From NCBI GenBank assembly GCA_003427395.1, contig BFEA01000047.1, positions 958,787 through 980,473 of the forward strand: DNA of 21,687 bases, given 5' to 3'. This DNA is from Chara braunii (lineage: Eukaryota > Streptophyta > Charophyceae > Charales > Characeae). How positions within the stretch are numbered: the first letter of the stretch is position 1; the number at the start of each line of letters is the position of its first letter. The notes under the pieces were generated by a model that was not told the origin of the DNA, did not search any database, and saw nothing but the letters and a program-made list of their open reading frames with translations. This document shows, piece after piece, positions 17,126 through 21,687 of this stretch. The position numbers and the translations under genes were made by a program.

Positions 17126-17840
17126 CGATTGGGGGTCGGGATTCTATAAACTCAACACCTCCCTGCTCAGGCTGGATTCCTTCCAAGGCTATCTTCGATA
17201 AGCATGGGAATATTGGCAGGACCGCCAAGAAAAAATTGATTCCTACATCAAATAGTTTAATAACGGTCTGTTTTTCCTCTCGAAAAAGTGCAACGAATTT
17301 TTTAAGTTCTTAGCCTCCCAACGCTTCCAGCAGGAAATAGAAATCATGCAACAACTTTGTGACTTAGAATAGCGAGATAGCGAACAAGCCAACCAGGAAC
17401 TAATCCAACAACTTAAAAACCATCTACTACAATATGTACACTATCAATGGCAAGGAATAAGAATTAGGGGGGAACTGTCGCATTTCTCTTTTGAGAGTGC
17501 GATGGAAGCACGCTCTTTTTTATCTCAATAGAGCAAGAGTCCGACGCACCACGATCGACGCCCTGCATGACCCGGAGGCAAGGGACGTCGCACCGCCCTG
17601 ACCACTGCAAGGTTTACCAAAATTACACATGATTTCTTCAAAGACCTTTTCTCGTCCCACATACTAGATTTTGGCAGTGAGGCACACTACTGGAGGATAG
17701 ATGATTTCTTGGAACCGGTAGACAAGAAGTTGACGCTGGAGCAACGAAAAGTTTTAGAGACACCACTCTTCAAACAAAAAGAATGGGTAGTCCTATTGCA
17801 AATGGAAGAAGAGAAGACACCCGAGATTGATGGATTCCCT
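17126..17840 (+). pseudogene. LINE ORF2 linker and RT N-terminus, copy B, multiply broken
   Basis: The frame starting near 17131 reads GSGFYKLNTSLLRLDSFQGY, then several stops (first TAA near 17200). Around 17607-17865 another frame stays open: ARFTKITHDFFKDLFSSH, LTLEQRKVLETPL and EEKTPEIDGFPKELF, the KxPGxDG block that opens LINE reverse transcriptases. At least two frameshifts and several nonsense codons separate these parts. Confidence 0.75.
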
Positions 17841-18462
17841 AAGGAATTATTTGTTGCTACATGAGACTTTATGGACAATAGTCTTATGGACTCGGAGTTC
17901 TACGAGGAGGTTTGGCGCACAGAAGGGGATGAGGGAGATGGTAGGTCAAGGAGTGTTAACCCTACTATACAAAAAATGAGATAAGATGAACATTAGGAAT
18001 TATCGTCTAATCATCCTTAGGCTACTTACGGTGGTGTATAAGATGTTGGTCAAAGCCCTGGATGAGCGAATGATCCCCTTAACGGGGAACATAATTCATC
18101 CAGACCAGACCAGTTTTATGCAGAATCGGAATGTACAAGAGAACATTCTGCTGGTGCATGGAATTTAGCAGTTAACCCATCACTTGAAACAAAATGCGGC
18201 CTTATCGTTCATAGACTTTGAGAAAACCTATGATCATGTGGATTGGATATTTTTGGATAAGTGTTTAAAAAGGATGAATTTTGGGCCGAGTTTCAGAAGA
18301 CGGGTGCAGATTCTCCACCGAAATGTGACTACTATAGTCCAGGTTAATGGCTCCCTGACACCGGCTATACGATTGAAACGGTCAGTGAAGCAAGGAGATC
18401 CAATTGCCCCCCTCCTATTTTTGATCATCATCGAGGCAAGGGGATCCAATTGCCCCCCTCCT
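17841..18462 (+). pseudogene. LINE RT N-terminal half, first duplicate
   Basis: KELFVAT, DSEFYEEVW, then (17986 on) MNIRNYR, HPDQTSFMQNRNVQEN, FIDFEKTYDHVDW (motif A with catalytic Asp), VNGSLTPAIRLKRSVKQGDPIAPLLF (motif B). The piece ends in IIIEA without motif C (FADD), then repeats a 27-bp segment (18390-18416 and 18436-18462) before the second unit starts. Stops at ~17863 and 18166 and a frameshift near 17935. Confidence 0.85.
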
Positions 18463-19572
18463 AAGGAATTATGTGAAGCTACATGAGACTTCATGGGCAA
18501 TAGCGTTATGGACTCGGAGTTCTACGGGGAGGTTTGGCGCACAGGGGGGATGAGGGAGATGGTAGGTCAAGGAGTGTTAACCCTGCTATACTAAAAGGGG
18601 GATAAAATGAACATTAGGAATTATCGTTCAATCACCCTTAGGCTACTTACGGTGGTGTATAAGATGTTGGCCAAAGCCCTGGTGGAGAACATAATTCATC
18701 CAGACCAGACTGCTTTTATGCAGAATCAGAATGTACAAGAAAACATTATGCTAGTGCATAAAATTCTGCAGCTAACCAGGCACTCGAAACAAAACGCGGC
18801 CTTAATGTTCATAGACTTTGAGAATTTCAAAGTCTATGATCATGTGGATTGGATGTTTTTGGATAAGACCTTAGAAAGGATGAACTTTGGGCCGACTTTC
18901 AGAAGATGGGTGCAGATTGTCCACCAAAATGCGACTACTAGAGTCCAGGTTAATGGCTCCCTGACACCGGTTATACGATTGGAACGGTCAGTGAGGCAAG
19001 GGGATCCAATTACCCCCCTCCTATTTGTTATCATCATTGAGGCCTTGGCAGCAAAACTACGGGCCAATAAGGACATTACTAGGACGAAAATTGCCAACAT
19101 CCCAGAGGATGTAGTCCCGGCGTGTTTGTTGTTTGCCGACGACCTCACGATAATGGTGGAGGCGACTCATCAGAACATGGAGGAAATCCAGCAGATGATA
19201 CTAAGATTTGTGAGTGTCTCAGACATGGTGGTCAACTGGGGTAGCAAAACACGGCGATGGTGGATACACTATCAAGGGGGACGCCCGCCAGAACGCCCCT
19301 TGGTAATATGCCTATATGTGGATGCCCCACTAAGGATTCTAGGCATATCTATGATAGCGATGGGCTACCCGGCAGCGAATGATGAATGGGTGGGCGCTCC
19401 GGCTCTATCCAAACTAATGGCATGGAAAGATAAACCCACCTCCCTTTTTGGTAGAACCCTGGTAATCAATAATATAGTGTTTGCATCTCTATGGTACAAG
19501 ACCCTGTTTTGGCCCTTAAGTAAAGCAGCAACAAAAGCGCTCAGAGCCAAAGTTGCGGCCTACCTTTGGTAA
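18463..19572 (+). pseudogene. LINE RT, second duplicate with complete palm
   Basis: It repeats the first unit at ~621-bp spacing, with KELCEAT, DSEFYGEVW, MVGQGVLTLLY and MNIRNYRSITLRLL (18607), then continues past motif B (RQGDPITPLLF) into motif C CLLFADDLTIMV (FADD at 19132-19143), the thumb, and KALRAKVAAYLW before TAA at 19570-19572. Relative to unit 1 it lacks seven codons (ALDERMIPLTG region) and has two extra codons in motif A (FENFKVYDHVDW), which would disturb the palm. Without unit 1 this would be the working RT copy; 18607-19572 is free of stops. Confidence 0.9.
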
Positions 19573-21065
19573 GAGATTGTGAAAAAAACAATGTGATCAG
19601 CCGTGTAGCGTGGGACTCGATCGTGCAGCCAAAGATAGGGGGAGGTTTGAGACTAACTGACCCGACAACCCAGACACAAGCATTGCAACTACATTGCATC
19701 AAGAAGTTGTTGTTCAGTCCAAATTGCTCGTGGGTGTCCCTAACCTTAGAACATTTAGCCCGCCTGGCTCCAGCAACCACCTCGGAAGTCCACTCAACGA
19801 CGTGGTTAGAGGACCGTTTCTGGGTTATCCCGCGTGGTACCTGGTCTGATCAACTGCCGGATAGCTTTTGGCCATCCCTGGTGAGAAACTGACACAAACT
19901 ACCACTTCCTGACAAACCCTACCCGGACCGTTGGGAATAAATAAGTAGGCAACCCCTCTTTGGAAACCAGTGGCTTACGGACTCTCAGGGTTGTGTCAAA
20001 ATTATCACCGCGGCACTATGGAAAAGCTGGGTCAAGCGGGGAATTTTATGTATTAGAGATTTATGGGACAGCGAGAGAAATGATTGGAAGACAACAGACC
20101 AATTGCGAGAATTCCTGCGGTAATACCGTCATATTGAACAACACACAAAAGTAATTATTGAGTCAGTCCCCCTGACCTGGCACAAGATTTTGTGACGGCG
20201 GCCTACACTGAAGGAAGGGGATTGGGTCACACTTAGGGGTAACCCGGGACAGGTGGGCCAAATTCATATAGTGGACCCACAAATGACACTGATAGAATAT
20301 TACAGTATTGATTAGGCCAACAGGTTGCAGGGCAGCAGGACTCCTTATGAATGGTAGGACCGGGGCATCCAGTACAGAGTCAGGGCCCTGCAGGAGGGGG
20401 CGGGACAGGATCTTCCGGCCACAGACAAACATTCATGAGCTAGCCACTAGAATGGCAGTGGAGAGCCCCCTCAAGGCGAACTGGTCGCCCCCCGAAACGG
20501 ACTAGTCTGCAAAAGATGATGGTAAAATCTGCGTACCGGATGCTAAGGCCCAAGCGAAAGTTGGGAGACGTTATTATGGAACGATGGGCTAAACACCTCA
20601 ATGTGGACCACAACCAGCTCACACCAATAAAGTGGTTCCAAGAGCGGACGGCGAAACCAGCCAAGGTCACTTCTTTGCAGTGGCAAATAATACACCGATG
20701 TCTGTCAACCAACGACTGGTTGATAGACCATACCAATTTGGAACAGAAAGGGCTAGCACTACCCTGGTGTCTGTGATGTCTTTTTCCAGACTGCAAGAAG
20801 AATGAAATAATAGAACATATTTTTATGCAATGCCCGATCGCACTGTTTACATAGAGATGGTGGGGCCGAGTGTGTAGAAAGATGGGTATACAAAGGCCCT
20901 AGCCCTGGTCCTGGCAGACGATCCTGGCGGGACACTGGCCAATGAAGGAAAATACAGCCTTCACAGATAACATGTATAGGCTGGGGGGACGAGCAGTGTT
21001 GTGGGCATTATGGTGGCAACGGTGCCTGCCAGAGGTGGCAACTGGGATTTTTTGGAATATTTGTA
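19566..21065 (+). pseudogene. LINE ORF2 C-terminal region, copy B
   Basis: After a frameshift right behind AAYLW, one frame runs from 19566 to ~20440 with stops including 19890-19892: SRVAWDSIVQPK...GGL, RLAPATTSEVH, FWVIP, QPLFGNQWLTD, WDSERNDWKT and LKEGDWVTLRG, parallel to copy A. A second frame (20516 on) gives KSAYRMLRPK, LTPIKWFQ, LQWQIIHRCLSTNDWLIDHT and LPWCL, stop, CLFPDC...EHIFMQC: the C-x2-C...H-x4-C zinc knuckle, with a stop between the first Cys and the next residues. It closes with GGRAVLWALWWQRCLPE (~20980-21035). Dead copy. Confidence 0.85.
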
Positions 21066-21147
21066 CCTTACCCATTCATACCCTCTTCCAAAACTAACCA
21101 CCCATATCCACTATATAGATGGCCTACCAAACCTTTACCCATCTGGT

Positions 21148-21162
21148 AAAAAAAAAAAAAAA
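21148..21162 (+). repeat. Short poly(A), probable 3' end of LINE copy B
   Basis: 15 A after a ~80-bp 3' UTR following the last recognisable ORF2 residues. Confidence 0.65.
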
Positions 21163-21545
21163 GTGTACCCATAACTGCCCTATATGAACCCCTTCAGTAA
21201 CTGCCCATAACTGCCCATGGACTTTCTGTTTCAAAACTACCCATTGCCACTTGCACCCAAACCTTTTGTTAACCACCTGTAGCGTACCGAACCATTCATT
21301 TTTTTAATCCCTACCCCCCTGTACCCACCCACAATTGTATGTACCCACCTGTAACCATCCGCACTTGTGACCCACCCTCCCCTAACCCCCCCTAACCGTC
21401 CCCAACTGCCCCCAAGGGCGCTAACCACCCCTAACTGTTCCCGACCGGCCCTAACCGCCCCTAACTGTCCCCAACCGCCGCTTATCGCCCTAACCGTCCC
21501 CAACCGCCTCTAGTCGCTCCCTATCCCCTCTACCTGCCCTTTGCA
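21163..21545. repeat. C-rich degenerate minisatellite, ~10-bp period
   Basis: From about 21381 to 21530 units such as CCCTAACCGC, CCCTAACTGT and CCCCAACCGC follow each other every 10 bp. Between 21163 and 21380 related but looser phrases recur (TAACTGCCCA, GTACCCACC). No gene. The CCCTAA core resembles plant telomere sequence, but the period and variation do not. Confidence 0.7.
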
Positions 21546-21625
21546 AAAGATTCATTCGATTTTGCTCATCCTATCAATGGAAGTAGTGTAAGGCCATTGG
21601 CAGCCGGGGGGGTGGAGACTTACTT

Positions 21626-21628
<3 letters not shown>

Positions 21629-21687
<59 letters not shown>
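21629..21687. repeat. (CT)n microsatellite, runs off the window
   Basis: At least 29 uninterrupted CT units up to the last base; the true length is unknown. Confidence 0.95.

Larger units (their letters stand above)
13790..21162 (+). mobile_element. LINE copy B (L1-type), nearly full length, interrupted and rearranged
   Basis: ORF1-like Pro-rich region, then AP-endonuclease, RT, and C-terminal zinc knuckle in order on the plus strand, ending in a 15-nt A run at 21148-21162. The left limit is uncertain: reverse-strand integrase relic ends near 13786 and LINE-like sequence begins somewhere around 13.8-13.95 kb. Interrupted by an inverted-repeat transposon at 14879-16357 and expanded by an RT duplication at 17841-19041. 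No convincing target-site duplication was found around the whole unit. Confidence 0.75.

Noticed and set aside
13828-21176. Target-site duplication of LINE B (GTGTAC near 13828 and 21163)
   Set aside because: Only six bases match, and the left LINE boundary is not defined there.
21381-21530. Telomere array
   Set aside because: Plant telomeres are CCCTAAA with a 7-bp period; this is a ~10-bp, highly variable repeat.
1-21687. tRNA, rRNA or other structured RNA genes
   Set aside because: I found no cloverleaf, tRNA arms or rRNA-like blocks by eye; a covariance-model scan was not possible here.

Overview
The window looks like repeat-dense intergenic DNA from a plant-lineage (streptophyte) nuclear genome. 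No intact host gene, rRNA or tRNA was found. Everything recognisable is a retroelement or DNA transposon in some state of decay, with elements inserted inside one another. The chromodomain Ty3/gypsy element and the L1-type LINEs with a C-terminal zinc knuckle fit a green plant or charophyte alga. The style of the Ty3 integrase and LINE proteins reminds me of Chara, but that is recollection and not proof. A few N bases (2626, 7727, 8103, 8108) indicate a draft assembly.

Layout. (1) Positions 1-9290 hold a forward Ty3/gypsy chromovirus, open at the left edge: RT and RNase H (1-2142), integrase and chromodomain (6349-7843), a long 3' non-coding stretch (7844-8978) and a 312-bp 3' LTR (8979-9290). 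(2) Its pol is split by a 4206-bp non-coding insert (2143-6348) that starts TGT, ends ACA and is flanked by ACGT on both sides. The best reading is a very large solo LTR or a non-autonomous LARD-like element; it carries two internal tandem-repeat blocks. (3) The chromovirus itself appears to sit in the ORF2 of a LINE, whose 3' part (copy A) resumes at 9291 and runs to a poly(A) at 11531-11553. (4) Positions 11554-13151 hold a second poly(A)-tailed 3'-end unit, a 74-bp tandem duplication and unassigned sequence. (5) Positions 13152-13786 hold a reverse-strand, frameshifted integrase relic from a different Ty3/gypsy family. (6) A second LINE (copy B) runs from roughly 13.8 kb to a poly(A) at 21148-21162: proline-rich ORF1 with a ~78-nt poly-C run, then endonuclease, RT and a C-terminal zinc knuckle. 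It is interrupted between ORF1 and ORF2 by a 1479-bp AT-rich transposon with long terminal inverted repeats (14879-16357), and its RT N-terminal half is tandemly duplicated (period ~621 bp). (7) The right edge holds a 10-bp C-rich minisatellite and a (CT)n microsatellite.

Relative order of events that can be read: LINE A came before the chromovirus, which came before the 4.2-kb insert; LINE B came before the inverted-repeat transposon. None of the elements can encode a complete machinery here. Many of the in-frame stops look like C-to-T changes (CAA/CAG/CGA to TAA/TAG/TGA), as expected in methylated, silenced repeats. The candidate novel items are the inverted-repeat transposon, the 4.2-kb insert with its 30-bp minisatellite, and the RT duplication in LINE B.
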